A DNA stretch of 64,000 nt, from assembly GCF_013409995.1 (NCBI RefSeq), contig NZ_JACCBX010000003.1, forward strand, positions 62,001 through 126,000, written 5' to 3'. The number at the start of each line of letters is the position of its first letter. The stretch's first letter is position 1. Positions 51,988 through 60,340 of the stretch are shown piece after piece. Under the pieces are notes generated by a model. It saw nothing but the letters and a program-made list of their open reading frames with translations, ran no database searches and was not told the DNA's origin. A program made the position numbers and the translations under genes. Source of the stretch: Neobacillus driksii. Lineage in GTDB: Bacteria > Bacillota > Bacilli > Bacillales > Cytobacillaceae.

Positions 51988-53505
51988 CTATTCATCTACA
52001 TCCTTTTTTTGTTTCGCCTTCTTTTTAGAAAAGCGCTCCTGGTCATCTGTTCGATTCGTTAAGGGGCGGAATGAAAGATATTGCGGCGGCAGCTTGAAAA
52101 AGCTGTAGCCAATATCCTTTAATCTAATAGGGTAAACGGGTGTAAGATAAGGTCCTCCGATGGTCTCTAATTTAAGTAAATGAATAATGAAATAGCAGAA
52201 GCATAGCATGATCCCAATACCTCCCCATAATCCTGCCATCAATATGATCGGGAACCGAATGATTCGAATGGCAGTACCCATTAAATAACTCGGCGTCGTA
52301 AATGAACCCAGAGCACTTAGTGCAATGATGATAATCAGGATATTACTTGTAAATCCTGCCTCAACTGCTGCCTGCCCAATTACGATACCTCCTACAATAC
52401 CCATTGTCTGACCCACTTTTGTCGGCAGCCTAGCCCCTGCCTCTCGTAATAATTCGATAACAAATTCGAGTAATAGTGCTTCCATGACGGGTGGAAAGGG
52501 AACTCTCGCCCTTGATTCCCCCAAAGACAGCAGCAATGGGGAAGGGATGACTTCATAGTGATAGGTTAAAACAGCCACATAAGCAGGTGTTAGTAATACG
52601 GAGAAAAAAGTAGCCACTAGCCGCAGCATCCGTAAAAACAACCCCATGTTCCAGCGCATATAAACATCTTCCGTTGATTCGAAAAAGGAGAAAAAGGAAG
52701 TAGGACCGTAGAGACAGTCAGGACTCCTGTCTAATAATACTGCCACTTTCCCCCTATATAATGCTATAGATATACGGTCAGGGAGCTCTGTTGTCATTAA
52801 CTGTGGAAATACGGACCAACTGTCGCTCTCAATATACTGACCAAGAACCGTTGTTCCAGGGACATAATCTAGGTCTAGATCCTTAACCCGTTGTCTAAAG
52901 GTTTGGATTGTTTCTTCATCAGCAATCCCCTTAATGTAGATAAGCTTAGCTTTTGTTTTTGATCGTTTACCTACAGTTAGGTCTTCTGCACAAAAATCTT
53001 CATCTTTGATGTTGTGCCTTAAAATATTCATGTTACCCTGTAGTGATTCAGTAAAAGATATTTTCGGACCATAAACCAGTGATTCTGTTTCAGCTTTTTC
53101 TAGACCTCTTTGAATGGTCTTCTCAACATCAGCTAGAATCCCATAGGGCTGCCCTTCTGCGTAGATATACACTTTTCCTTCATTAATTCCGGCAACTACT
53201 TCATTTAATTGATTAACTGCAGTTATAGAAATCATAGGTAAGACTTTTGCAATAGATTCACAAGTCCATTCAATATCCTTATTGTTTAATATGGATCTAA
53301 TAACGATATCATCAAGTCTTGTCGAATCAATTAATGAACTCATCAGGCAGAAAATAAGCTTCTCCCCGTCCCTTTTCATTGTTCTGAAGACAAGATCAGT
53401 ACCGACATTTAATTCAGTTTTAAGCTGCTCCTTTAGTTCCTCTAAGTCTAAACTATGAGCCTTTGGTGTTTCTTCGGCTTTTTTCCCTGACAACCATTTG
53501 AACAT
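51988..53505 (-). CDS. Germination receptor A subunit (GerAA/GerKA family)
   Basis: A 505-residue protein: a soluble N-terminal region of about 290 residues, including RSILNNKDIEWTCESIAKVL and the YVPGTTVLGQYIESD segment, then five or so membrane spans in the C-terminal half with LLDRSPDCLYGPTSFFSFFES between. Recent work treats A subunits as the channel of the receptor. The ATG at 53505 follows AAGGTG. A TGAATA hexamer (53607-53602, minus strand) could be a sigma-G -35, but I find no good -10. Confidence 0.93.
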   Translation of the reverse strand: MFKWLSGKKAEETPKAHSLDLEELKEQLKTELNVGTDLVFRTMKRDGEKLIFCLMSSLIDSTRLDDIVIRSILNNKDIEWTCESIAKVLPMISITAVNQLNEVVAGINEGKVYIYAEGQPYGILADVEKTIQRGLEKAETESLVYGPKISFTESLQGNMNILRHNIKDEDFCAEDLTVGKRSKTKAKLIYIKGIADEETIQTFRQRVKDLDLDYVPGTTVLGQYIESDSWSVFPQLMTTELPDRISIALYRGKVAVLLDRSPDCLYGPTSFFSFFESTEDVYMRWNMGLFLRMLRLVATFFSVLLTPAYVAVLTYHYEVIPSPLLLSLGESRARVPFPPVMEALLLEFVIELLREAGARLPTKVGQTMGIVGGIVIGQAAVEAGFTSNILIIIIALSALGSFTTPSYLMGTAIRIIRFPIILMAGLWGGIGIMLCFCYFIIHLLKLETIGGPYLTPVYPIRLKDIGYSFFKLPPQYLSFRPLTNRTDDQERFSKKKAKQKKDVDE

Positions 53506-53657
53506 AGGCAACACCTTTTTAATTCAATTTTTTTTAGCATTACCAAAAAAGCTATTTTTACCCAAAAAACTAAGAATGTTACATAGGACAATCCTGATGG
53601 TTATTCATCCATAAGGAATAAAAAGAAGGTTTAAGGTATGGATATTATATGGTATTA

Positions 53658-53675
53658 TGAATGAGTATTCATTCG
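53658..53675 (+). promoter_or_regulatory. FadR-type operator
   Basis: TGAATGAGTATTCATTCG matches the Bacillus FadR form TGAATGA-N-TA-N-TCATTCA in all fixed positions but the last. A TATTAT -10 (53653-53658) with a TTTAAG 17 bp before it directly precedes and touches the operator, so binding would block the start of transcription of the metallo-hydrolase gene. Confidence 0.65.
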
Positions 53676-53726
53676 ACAAAACAGAAAATTTCGAAAAGAA
53701 AGTATAGTAAAATGGAGGTGTTATGG

Positions 53727-54614
53727 ATGAGACGAATCGGTCCCATTATGATTATTGAAGGAGCTAATAATAGTAAGGTTCCCTTTTCAAGAAGTTTGTA
53801 TATTAATAGTAAGGATAAGGTGCTCATTGATACTGGAGCAGATCCAGCCGAACTACGTGCTCTTGACGAGCAATATGGAGTTGAATTGGTTGTTAATACC
53901 CATTACCATCCCGACCATACACTGCATAACCATTTGTTACGAGATGCAGAAAAATGGATAAATCCACTCGAATTTGAAACCATTCAATCAATCGAAGGAA
54001 TTGCTAGAGGGAACGGAGTCTACCAGGAATGGGGTCCCAAGGGAGTTGAAACATTAAGAAAGCACCTTCCAAAGGAATGGGTGCAAAACCTCGGAGAGAT
54101 CTCTGGTACCTATCAATATGAAGAAGAATACAACTTTAGCGGCGTTAAGGTAAACTTTCTACATACACCTGGTCACACAAAAGGATATACCTCACCCTAT
54201 TTTCCGGAATTAGGTGCAGTTTACGTCGGCGATTTTGATATGACAGCGTTTGGACCTTGGTACTTTGGTACGGATGGGGATATTGACGAGTTTATTGCCT
54301 CCAGTACACGTCTTCTAGAACTGAACGCAGACACCTATATCACAGGTCATCAGAAGGGTATCTTTACCAAACAAGAATTTACTGAAGCGATGTGGAAATT
54401 TTTATCGATTATTGAAAAACGTGACGAAGTTATTGAAAAGCATGTTCAAGAGGGGATGACCTTCGAGGAACTGACCAACATCGGAATCTTCTATCCGAAA
54501 AAAATGCTGGAAATCATGATTCTTAGAACATGGGAGCGAAGTGGTATTCGTAAGCATTTGCGGAGACTTGGGTATAGTGTACAAGGAAACGATATTCAGG
54601 TAATAAACAAATAA
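53727..54614 (+). CDS. MBL-fold metallo-hydrolase
   Basis: A 295-residue metallo-beta-lactamase-fold enzyme: metal motif THYHPDHTLHN, HTPGHTKG, the bridging Asp in VGDFDM and the last His in TGHQKG. A C-terminal helical part (ELTNIGIFYPKKMLEIMILR) is extra. Such enzymes cleave thioesters, lactones or phosphoesters. A FadR-type operator on its promoter suggests a role with acyl-CoA or fatty acids, for example as a thioesterase (inference). The ATG at 53727 follows GGAGGTG; earlier starts lack a ribosome site. Confidence 0.88.
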   Translation: MRRIGPIMIIEGANNSKVPFSRSLYINSKDKVLIDTGADPAELRALDEQYGVELVVNTHYHPDHTLHNHLLRDAEKWINPLEFETIQSIEGIARGNGVYQEWGPKGVETLRKHLPKEWVQNLGEISGTYQYEEEYNFSGVKVNFLHTPGHTKGYTSPYFPELGAVYVGDFDMTAFGPWYFGTDGDIDEFIASSTRLLELNADTYITGHQKGIFTKQEFTEAMWKFLSIIEKRDEVIEKHVQEGMTFEELTNIGIFYPKKMLEIMILRTWERSGIRKHLRRLGYSVQGNDIQVINK

Positions 54615-54640
54615 GGATGGAGCTAATGCCCCATCCTCAT
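54613..54640. terminator. Bidirectional terminator
   Basis: AGGATGG...CCATCCT stem between the metallo-hydrolase and degV. Confidence 0.78.
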
Positions 54641-54641
54641 A

Positions 54642-55484
54642 TTATTCATAGTAATACATTAATGCAATGGTACCTGGTCCTGTATGCGTACTAATTGTTG
54701 GACCTGTATAATCAACAGAAATACTGTTGTAGCCTGTTAATTCAATGAGCGAGTTTTTTAATTTTGTGGCCAACTCATGTGCCTCTGCATGAACGATGCC
54801 CACACGTTTGATAGTTTTACCTTTTACATCCTCTGCAAATTGCCTAGCGAGCCATTTCACCACTTGTGAATGACTTCGGACCTTTGCAACTGGGGTGTAT
54901 TCGGCACCTTCCAAAGAAGCAATTGGCTTTATATTTAGTAAGGATCCAATGAATGCCTTTCCCTTCCCTATCCGTCCGCCTTTTACCATATTCTCCAAAG
55001 TATCAATCATTATATAAAGCTTCGTATGTTCACAAACATGATCAAGCCGGTCAAGGATTTCCTCAACACTCTTGCCCTGCTTCGCCATTTCAGCCGCTTC
55101 TTGAACCTGGAACTGGAGTGCCATTGAAATAAACTTTGAGTCCACTACAGTTACCTTCGTATTCGTCATTTGGGCAGCACTTTCAGCAGAGCGAACGGTT
55201 CCGCTCATTTTACCTGTCATATGTATGGAAATTACTTCATAGCCTTCTTCCCCAAGTCTGTCATACACTTCTAGGAAAGTTCCAGCTGATGGCTGGGAGC
55301 TTTTCGGTAATTCTTCTAAACTTTTCATCGTTTCCATAAATTCAGCAGGCTGAATTTCTACGCGGTCCAAATAGGTTTCTCCTTTTATTGTTACGGAAAG
55401 TGGAACTACAACCACACCTAATTGGTCTGCCTGTTCTATTGTCATATCCATGGTTGAATCCGTGACAATCTTAATCTTGCTCAT
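54642..55484 (-). CDS. DegV family fatty-acid-binding protein
   Basis: A 280-residue DegV/FakB-type protein: N-terminal IVTDSTMDM and VVPLSV, lipid-head contacts SSQPSAGTF and HMTGKMSGT, and the late HTGPGTIALMY. FakB proteins present fatty acids to the kinase FakA; which paralogue this is (DegV, YitS-like or other) cannot be told. It lies beside the FadR-site-controlled hydrolase, though on the other strand. Confidence 0.92.
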   Translation of the reverse strand: MSKIKIVTDSTMDMTIEQADQLGVVVVPLSVTIKGETYLDRVEIQPAEFMETMKSLEELPKSSQPSAGTFLEVYDRLGEEGYEVISIHMTGKMSGTVRSAESAAQMTNTKVTVVDSKFISMALQFQVQEAAEMAKQGKSVEEILDRLDHVCEHTKLYIMIDTLENMVKGGRIGKGKAFIGSLLNIKPIASLEGAEYTPVAKVRSHSQVVKWLARQFAEDVKGKTIKRVGIVHAEAHELATKLKNSLIELTGYNSISVDYTGPTISTHTGPGTIALMYYYE

Positions 55485-55629
55485 TTATTCACATCCCTAG
55501 GATTTACTCCATAGTATTATACCTGTTCCTTATTCTTTAAGATATAAATTCCCCTATTTTCTAAAAAATAATTTGGAATTAAAAAAGCGATGGCTCCTTG
55601 ATCAAGGGGGACAGGCATTAAATATCTAG

Positions 55630-55666
55630 AAAAGACCTTCAAAGAAATGAATCTCTGAAGGTCCTT
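55630..55666 (-). terminator. Terminator of tatC
   Basis: GGACCTTCA...TGAAGGTC stem then TTTTC on the minus strand. Confidence 0.8.
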
Positions 55667-55676
55667 GTATCACTGT

Positions 55677-56420
55677 TTATGCATTAGCAAACTCTTCTTC
55701 CTCTTCTTGCATTTTCTTCATTCGTTTCTTGTAAACAAATTTCGATAGGTTTATTGAAATTTCATATAACAGCAATAATGGTAAAGTCACTACAAAATCC
55801 GACATAAAATCTGGAGGTGTGATGACGATTGCAATTAAGATTAACACGAAGTATGCGTATTTTCGGATTTTCGATAACACAAATGGATTAATAATGCCTA
55901 ATGCCGTTAAGAACATTACGACCGCTGGAAGCTCGAACAATACTCCAAACGGAAGGGTCATATTCATAAGAAATCGGAAATATTTTTCAGCTGTAAAATT
56001 GGTTACAAACATGTCTGCACCCATATTGACTAAAAACTCAAGTACCATTGGGAAAATGATGAAGTAACCAAAAGACAGACCGATGATAAATAATATAAAC
56101 AGTGCTGGTATATAGGATAAGGTAATTCTTTTTTCTATAGGTTTAAGTGCTGGCTTTACAAACATCCATAGTTGGCTGGCTAACACTGGGATGGTACCTG
56201 CAATCGCAATAACCGTCGCAATCATAAAATAAACCCAGATAATATCACTCGGTCCGAGTACAATCAATTTAACATCCAGATCTCGAACGATCCAATCGTA
56301 GATATCTGTCACATAAATGAATCCAACAATAAAAAAAACAACGAAAGCAACGGCCGAAATAATGATCCGTTTACGCAGCTCATCTAAATGATCAACTAAT
56401 TGTAATTCTTTATCTTCCAT
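55677..56420 (-). CDS. tatC: Twin-arginine translocase subunit TatC
   Basis: A 247-residue protein with six transmembrane helices and the signal-recognition surface: HLDELRKRI at the N-terminus and a late ITPPDFMSDFVVTLPLLLLYEISI. The C-terminus is unusually acidic and charged (MKKMQEEEEEFANA). TatC binds RR signal peptides, such as that of the molybdoenzyme at 1-1552. It lies 124 bp downstream of tatA with a terminator-like hairpin between. Confidence 0.96.
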   Translation of the reverse strand: MEDKELQLVDHLDELRKRIIISAVAFVVFFIVGFIYVTDIYDWIVRDLDVKLIVLGPSDIIWVYFMIATVIAIAGTIPVLASQLWMFVKPALKPIEKRITLSYIPALFILFIIGLSFGYFIIFPMVLEFLVNMGADMFVTNFTAEKYFRFLMNMTLPFGVLFELPAVVMFLTALGIINPFVLSKIRKYAYFVLILIAIVITPPDFMSDFVVTLPLLLLYEISINLSKFVYKKRMKKMQEEEEEFANA

Positions 56421-56512
56421 GTATTTCCCCTGCCAATTTCAAAAGGTTGAGAATGTATCCTCTTATAGTAAATGTTATTTACACCATTTTTATAGTTTAA
56501 AATTCCATTGAA

Positions 56513-56545
56513 GAAAAAAAGGTGCAAGAAAGAATCTTACACCTT
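56513..56545 (-). terminator. Internal hairpin/terminator between tatA and tatC
   Basis: GGTGTAAGA/TCTTGCACC (one bulge) with seven T on the minus strand, overlapping the tatA stop. Partial termination would leave more tatA than tatC message, in line with the excess of TatA in Tat systems. Confidence 0.7.
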
Positions 56546-56738
56546 ATTTAGTCAATTTTTGTTTTTCCTCATCAATGTCCTTCATCACGTCATCGGTTAA
56601 TTCACGAGTTGATTTCTTGAATTCCTTTAACGTTTGTCCGAAGGCACGGCCAATTTCCGGCAGCTTCTTAGGGCCAAAAATAATGAGGGCCAGTGTTAAA
56701 ATAAGGATTAATCCTGGTATTCCAATATTTGAGAACAT
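56544..56738 (-). CDS. tatA: Twin-arginine translocase subunit TatA
   Basis: A 64-residue protein: N-terminal helix ([25 protein letters not shown]) with the FGPKKLPE hinge, an amphipathic helix ([17 protein letters not shown]) and a short charged tail. TatA multimers form the export pathway next to TatC; in low-GC Gram-positives one TatA-type protein also replaces TatB. GGGGATG lies upstream of the ATG at 56738. Confidence 0.96.
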   Translation of the reverse strand: MFSNIGIPGLILILTLALIIFGPKKLPEIGRAFGQTLKEFKKSTRELTDDVMKDIDEEKQKLTK

Positions 56739-56963
56739 TGATTTACATCCCCTTTAGTTAATTATCTTTCTACTACGATTATAGTATTGATAAACACTTT
56801 TGAGTAAAATATACGCAATAATTCATATTAAATTCACATTATCTAAGAAATATTACCTATATGTGATGATTAGCATTTATTTCTCTACCATTTACTCTTA
56901 ACAATTTACCAAGAACTACAGCTGAAGTCAATGTAAATTCCTATTGTGAATTTTAGAAATATT

Positions 56964-56992
56964 TTGACAATTAGTCAATTAACATTTATAAT
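56964..56992 (+). promoter_or_regulatory. Perfect sigma-A promoter
   Basis: TTGACA (56964-56969), 17 bp, TATAAT (56987-56992). Transcription should start near 57000, which rules out starts of the next gene upstream of that point. It sits in the 309-bp space between tatA and this gene; I see nothing else in that space. Confidence 0.9.
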
Positions 56993-57047
56993 TTCAGCAA
57001 GAGAAACATATACTATTAGAAACTTATATGGAATGGATGTGATGAAG

Positions 57048-57287
57048 ATGGAATTTTCACTCAGTAGTTTTGATGGAGCCCTGCCAGTTGAAGTAACCAT
57101 CGATGAAGAGAACGGCAGGTATATGATTCGTAAAAGCGATAGCAGCGGGGAATACTTTAACAGCCCTAATGAATTAATTGAATGGGTGAAAGCACATTTC
57201 CATGAGGAAGACTTCTGCCATCCAGATGAATTTAAAGGAATGCTTGATAAATTAGCTGATTATGAATTAAATGGTTCCTATTTTTAA
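57048..57287 (+). CDS. Small acidic cytosolic protein, function unknown
   Basis: A 79-residue protein (MEFSLSSFDGALPVEVTIDE, then KSDSSGEYFNSPNELIEWVK and FCHPDEFKGMLDKLADYEL) with no membrane part. I know similar hypothetical proteins from Bacillus but no function. Starts at 57033, 57042 and 57048 are all possible; 57048 has GTGATG five bases before it. It has a consensus sigma-A promoter, so it should be well expressed in growing cells, and a strong terminator follows. Confidence 0.72.
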   Translation: MEFSLSSFDGALPVEVTIDEENGRYMIRKSDSSGEYFNSPNELIEWVKAHFHEEDFCHPDEFKGMLDKLADYELNGSYF

Positions 57288-57324
57288 AAAGAAAGAAGCA
57301 TCATTGCCGATGCTTCTTTCTTTA
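57286..57324. terminator. Bidirectional terminator
   Basis: AAAGAAAGAAGCATC...GATGCTTCTTTCTTT, a 15-bp perfect stem before the end of plsC. Confidence 0.92.
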
Positions 57325-58050
57325 TGATGCAATGTTACTCTCTTCACGGTTATCAATAATGATTCGCCGAACTTCTTCGGCTAAATCATTATAGTCTTTA
57401 TGGTAATGAATTTTAGGATTGATAGGCTCACCAATGGTTACTTTAATTTGAGCAGGTTTTATTAATCGTCCATTTTTCTCAAAAACATCTGCGGTACCTT
57501 TAATGGCAATCGGTACAATTGGCATTCCTGCGTCCTGTGCTAAGCGAATTCCCCCAACTTTAAAGGGGAGGACAGGTCCTCCCATGCTTCTCATTCCCTC
57601 AGGAAAGATAACAAGAGAATGACCTTCTTTGAGTAATTTAACACCTTCCTGCATACTGTTAAGTGCTTGCTCACGGTTTTTACGATCAATGAGTATACAG
57701 TTAATGGCGTCGAGCCACGCAGAGAGGATTGGCACTTTCCTAACTTCTATTTTTGAAACAAAACCGAATGGTTTATCAATTGTCGTAAGTAGAACAGGAA
57801 TATCAAAATCACTTTCATGATTCGCTATGAAAACAACTGGTCCTTCCGGAATCAATTCCAAACCCTCAACACGTACATCAGAGCCTGTCAATTTCATGAA
57901 AGTCTTCGAAAATCGTTTTGGGTATTCATGAGCAATTTTATCAAGTTGGTTAACTGGTAAATGACTTAATTTCTTTATTCTAGTTAGCTGTGGAATACTA
58001 TATATTAGAAAACCGCTTATATACAAAAAGCATGTGATTAGCCTAAACAT
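57322..58050 (-). CDS. plsC: 1-acyl-sn-glycerol-3-phosphate acyltransferase
   Basis: A 242-residue membrane-bound acyltransferase: N-terminal hydrophobic helix, active site NHESDFD (the HX4D motif), and phosphate-binding FPEGMRSMGG. It adds the second acyl chain to make phosphatidic acid. AAGGAGG precedes the ATG. The 908-bp space upstream holds a repeat element and no other gene. Confidence 0.94.
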   Translation of the reverse strand: MFRLITCFLYISGFLIYSIPQLTRIKKLSHLPVNQLDKIAHEYPKRFSKTFMKLTGSDVRVEGLELIPEGPVVFIANHESDFDIPVLLTTIDKPFGFVSKIEVRKVPILSAWLDAINCILIDRKNREQALNSMQEGVKLLKEGHSLVIFPEGMRSMGGPVLPFKVGGIRLAQDAGMPIVPIAIKGTADVFEKNGRLIKPAQIKVTIGEPINPKIHYHKDYNDLAEEVRRIIIDNREESNIAS

Positions 58051-58132
58051 TGTTGCCTCCTTTTTGTGTTCTAAAATATTATAAAGCAGGAGAGGAAAAA
58101 TTGATTAGGTTAAATGATATTTTTTTAAAATA

Positions 58133-58937
58133 AGGCTGTGTAAATTGGACTGTTGATTTCCGCTCCACTAAGAAAAGATTCTTTATAGAATCTCCGCAGT
58201 AACTGGTGGACTCCTGTCCTGAGTCACTTCGCGCTATCCTCGTGATTGCCGGGGAGCCTTGGATGATCATCACTATCCCGGTATGATTGCTACCGTAATT
58301 TGGAGAGTCTAGGTTTATAGGAACAATCCAGGTCAGATTGTTACGATAAATTCGGGAGCCCTGGATTATCGGCACTATCCTGGTCAGATTGTTACGATAA
58401 ATTGGGGAGCCCTGGATTATCGGCACTATCCTGGTCAGATTGTTACGATATATTGGGGAGTCTTGGATTATCGGCACTATCCTGGTCAGATTGTTACGAT
58501 AAATTGGGGAGTCTTGGATTATCGGCACTATCCTGGTCAGATTGTTACGATAAATTGGCGAGCCCTGGATTATCGGCACTATCCTGGTCAGATTGTTACG
58601 TAAATTGGGGAGCCCTGGATTATCGGCACTATCCTGGACAGATTGTTACGATAAATTGGGGAGTCTTGGATTATCGGCACTATCCTGGTCAGATTGTTAC
58701 GATAAATTGACGAGCCCTGGATTATCGGCACTATCCTGGACAGATTGTTACGATAAATTGGGGAGTCTTGGATTATCGGGCACTACCCTGGTCAGATTGT
58801 TACGATAAATTGGGGAACAACGTTTTATCAGAAGATCCGGGACAAGGTTGTTACCGAGAACTTGGATTTTCGAGAGCTTCGTGCCTTCCGCGAAAAACAA
58901 CAGAGTGCATTATCAACATTTTTCTTTAACAGAGCCT
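58133..58937. mobile_element. MITE-like element with terminal inverted repeats and 6-bp direct repeats
   Basis: Ends are AGGCTGTGTAAA (58133-58144) and TTTAACAGAGCCT (58925-58937), whose complement is AGGCTCTGTTAAA: an imperfect terminal inverted repeat. AAAATA stands directly outside both ends (58127-58132 and 58938-58943), as a target-site duplication would. CTGTTG-N-TTT-N-CGC occurs just inside both ends in opposite orientation. No transposase frame is inside; most of the 805 bp is a 51-bp tandem array. The right end touches the dfrA terminator. Confidence 0.65.
58251..58860. repeat. Tandem array with 51-bp unit
   Basis: Nine near-identical units start at 58353, 58404, 58455, 58506, 58557, 58607, 58658, 58709 and 58760; two degenerate copies precede (58251, 58302) and one follows (58812). 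Spacing is 51 bp except one 50 and one 52 from single-base indels. Each unit has TTATCG and CGATAA about 23 bp apart, able to form a stem. Unit starts alternate between GGGGAGCCCTGG and GGGGAGTCTTGG. Because 51 is divisible by three, repetitive frames open on both strands, but they lack ribosome sites. Confidence 0.93.
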
Positions 58938-58943
58938 AAAATA

Positions 58944-58972
58944 AAAAGACAGCCAAAATTAATGGCTGCCTT
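58944..58972 (-). terminator. Terminator of dfrA
   Basis: GGCAGCCA/TGGCTGTC stem (minus strand) then five T; the MITE-like element begins right after it. Confidence 0.8.
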
Positions 58973-59459
58973 TGGTAATGCGGTCATAAATTCTATATTC
59001 ATACTTATAAGGGTTTTTCTCATCTTTTATTCCTTTTTCACAGGAGATGAGCTCCCATTCACGTTCATTGAACTCCGGAAAATAAGTATCTCCCTCAAAC
59101 TCTTCGTAAATATGTGTTATGTAAAGACGGTCTGCATAAAGAAACGTTTCTTTAAAAATTTCAGCACCGCCTATTACGAAGATTTCATCATCCTGATTAC
59201 GGCAATATTCCACGAATTCCTCCATTGAGTAGAAAATTGTCACATTATTGCTCTTATAATCTACCTGACGGGTAATTACGATATTTTCTCTTCCAGGCAG
59301 AACCCGACCGATCGATTCATGCGTTTTTCTCCCCATCGCAATCGGGTGCCCCATTGTGGTTCGTTTGAAGAATTTTAAATCCTCTGGTAAATGCCATGGC
59401 AATTCATTATCCTTGCCAATGACTCTGTTTTCATCCATGGCCACAATAAAAGAAATCAT
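58959..59459 (-). CDS. dfrA: Dihydrofolate reductase
   Basis: A 166-residue enzyme: [30 protein letters not shown] in short form ([14 protein letters not shown] with the catalytic Asp/Glu position), GRKTHESIG and VIGGAEIF. It regenerates tetrahydrofolate consumed by thymidylate synthase. The ATG overlaps the thyB stop (ATGA), so the two are translationally coupled as in B. subtilis thyB-dfrA. Confidence 0.97.
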   Translation of the reverse strand: MISFIVAMDENRVIGKDNELPWHLPEDLKFFKRTTMGHPIAMGRKTHESIGRVLPGRENIVITRQVDYKSNNVTIFYSMEEFVEYCRNQDDEIFVIGGAEIFKETFLYADRLYITHIYEEFEGDTYFPEFNEREWELISCEKGIKDEKNPYKYEYRIYDRITKGSH

Positions 59460-60250
59460 ACAGAGACCGCTCCTTTAATATGTGGGTGTGGATCATAACC
59501 TTCTAAAGTAAAATCCTCAAAGGAAAATGAGAAAATGTCCTTAACATGTGGATTGATGTTCATTTTCGGCAATGAACGCAGATCTCGCTCCATTTGCATT
59601 TTCACTTGCTCAATATGATTTTGATAGATATGAACATCACCGAATGAGTGAATAAATTCACCCGGCTCCAAGTCACAAACCTGAGCAATCATCATTGTCA
59701 GTAAAGCGTAAGAGGCTATATTGAATGGCACACCAAGGAATACATCTGCTGAACGTTGATACAACTGACAAGATAATTTCCCATCAACAACGTAAAATTG
59801 GAACAGGCAGTGACATGGTGCTAAAGCCATTTTATCAATCTCCGCTACATTCCATGCATTCACAATCAGTCTTCTAGAGTTTGGATTGTTCTTGATTTGA
59901 TCAATCAATTCACTAATTTGGTCAACAGTCGTACCATCAGCACCCGTCCATGAACGCCATTGATGTCCATATACTGGCCCTAGTTCGCCGTTTTCATCAG
60001 CCCACTCATTCCAAATTCGCACACCATTTTCCTGCAAATATCGGACATTAGTATCGCCGTTTAAAAACCAGAGCAATTCATAAATAATCGATTTTAAATG
60101 AAGCTTTTTAGTGGTTAATAAAGGAAATCCTTCTTGTAAATTAAATCTCATTTGATAGCCAAAAGTACTGATTGTCCCTGTTCCGGTACGATCTCCCTTT
60201 TCGTGGCCATTTTTCAAAACATGCTCGCATAGCTCTAAATATTGCTTCAA
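59456..60250 (-). CDS. thyB: Thymidylate synthase (ThyB type)
   Basis: A 264-residue ThyA-family enzyme: RTGTGT, catalytic Cys in [11 protein letters not shown], the [18 protein letters not shown] stretch ([16 protein letters not shown]) and [12 protein letters not shown] at the end. It makes dTMP from dUMP with methylene-THF. The start is the TTG at 60250 ([12 protein letters not shown]), nine bases from GGGAG; the length then equals B. subtilis ThyB. A longer reading to 60274 has no ribosome site. Confidence 0.96.
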   Translation of the reverse strand: MKQYLELCEHVLKNGHEKGDRTGTGTISTFGYQMRFNLQEGFPLLTTKKLHLKSIIYELLWFLNGDTNVRYLQENGVRIWNEWADENGELGPVYGHQWRSWTGADGTTVDQISELIDQIKNNPNSRRLIVNAWNVAEIDKMALAPCHCLFQFYVVDGKLSCQLYQRSADVFLGVPFNIASYALLTMMIAQVCDLEPGEFIHSFGDVHIYQNHIEQVKMQMERDLRSLPKMNINPHVKDIFSFSFEDFTLEGYDPHPHIKGAVSV

Positions 60251-60340
60251 AACTGACACTCCCTTGTCTCGCATTCATGTTTTTCATTTTACCATAATGA
60301 TTGCATAAGTATAACCCTTGATACTAACATATGCGGAACA

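Noticed and set aside
53579..53607. Sigma-G promoter for the ger operon
   Set aside because: TGAATA is a good -35, but the bases 15-17 bp further (CTATGTAAC) do not make a convincing -10.
58079..58808. Repeat proteins encoded in the 51-bp array (frames on both strands, e.g. 58079-58579 minus, 58402-58710 plus)
   Set aside because: They exist only because 51 is divisible by three and units lack stops; no ribosome sites, frames on both strands, and they break at single-base indels between units.
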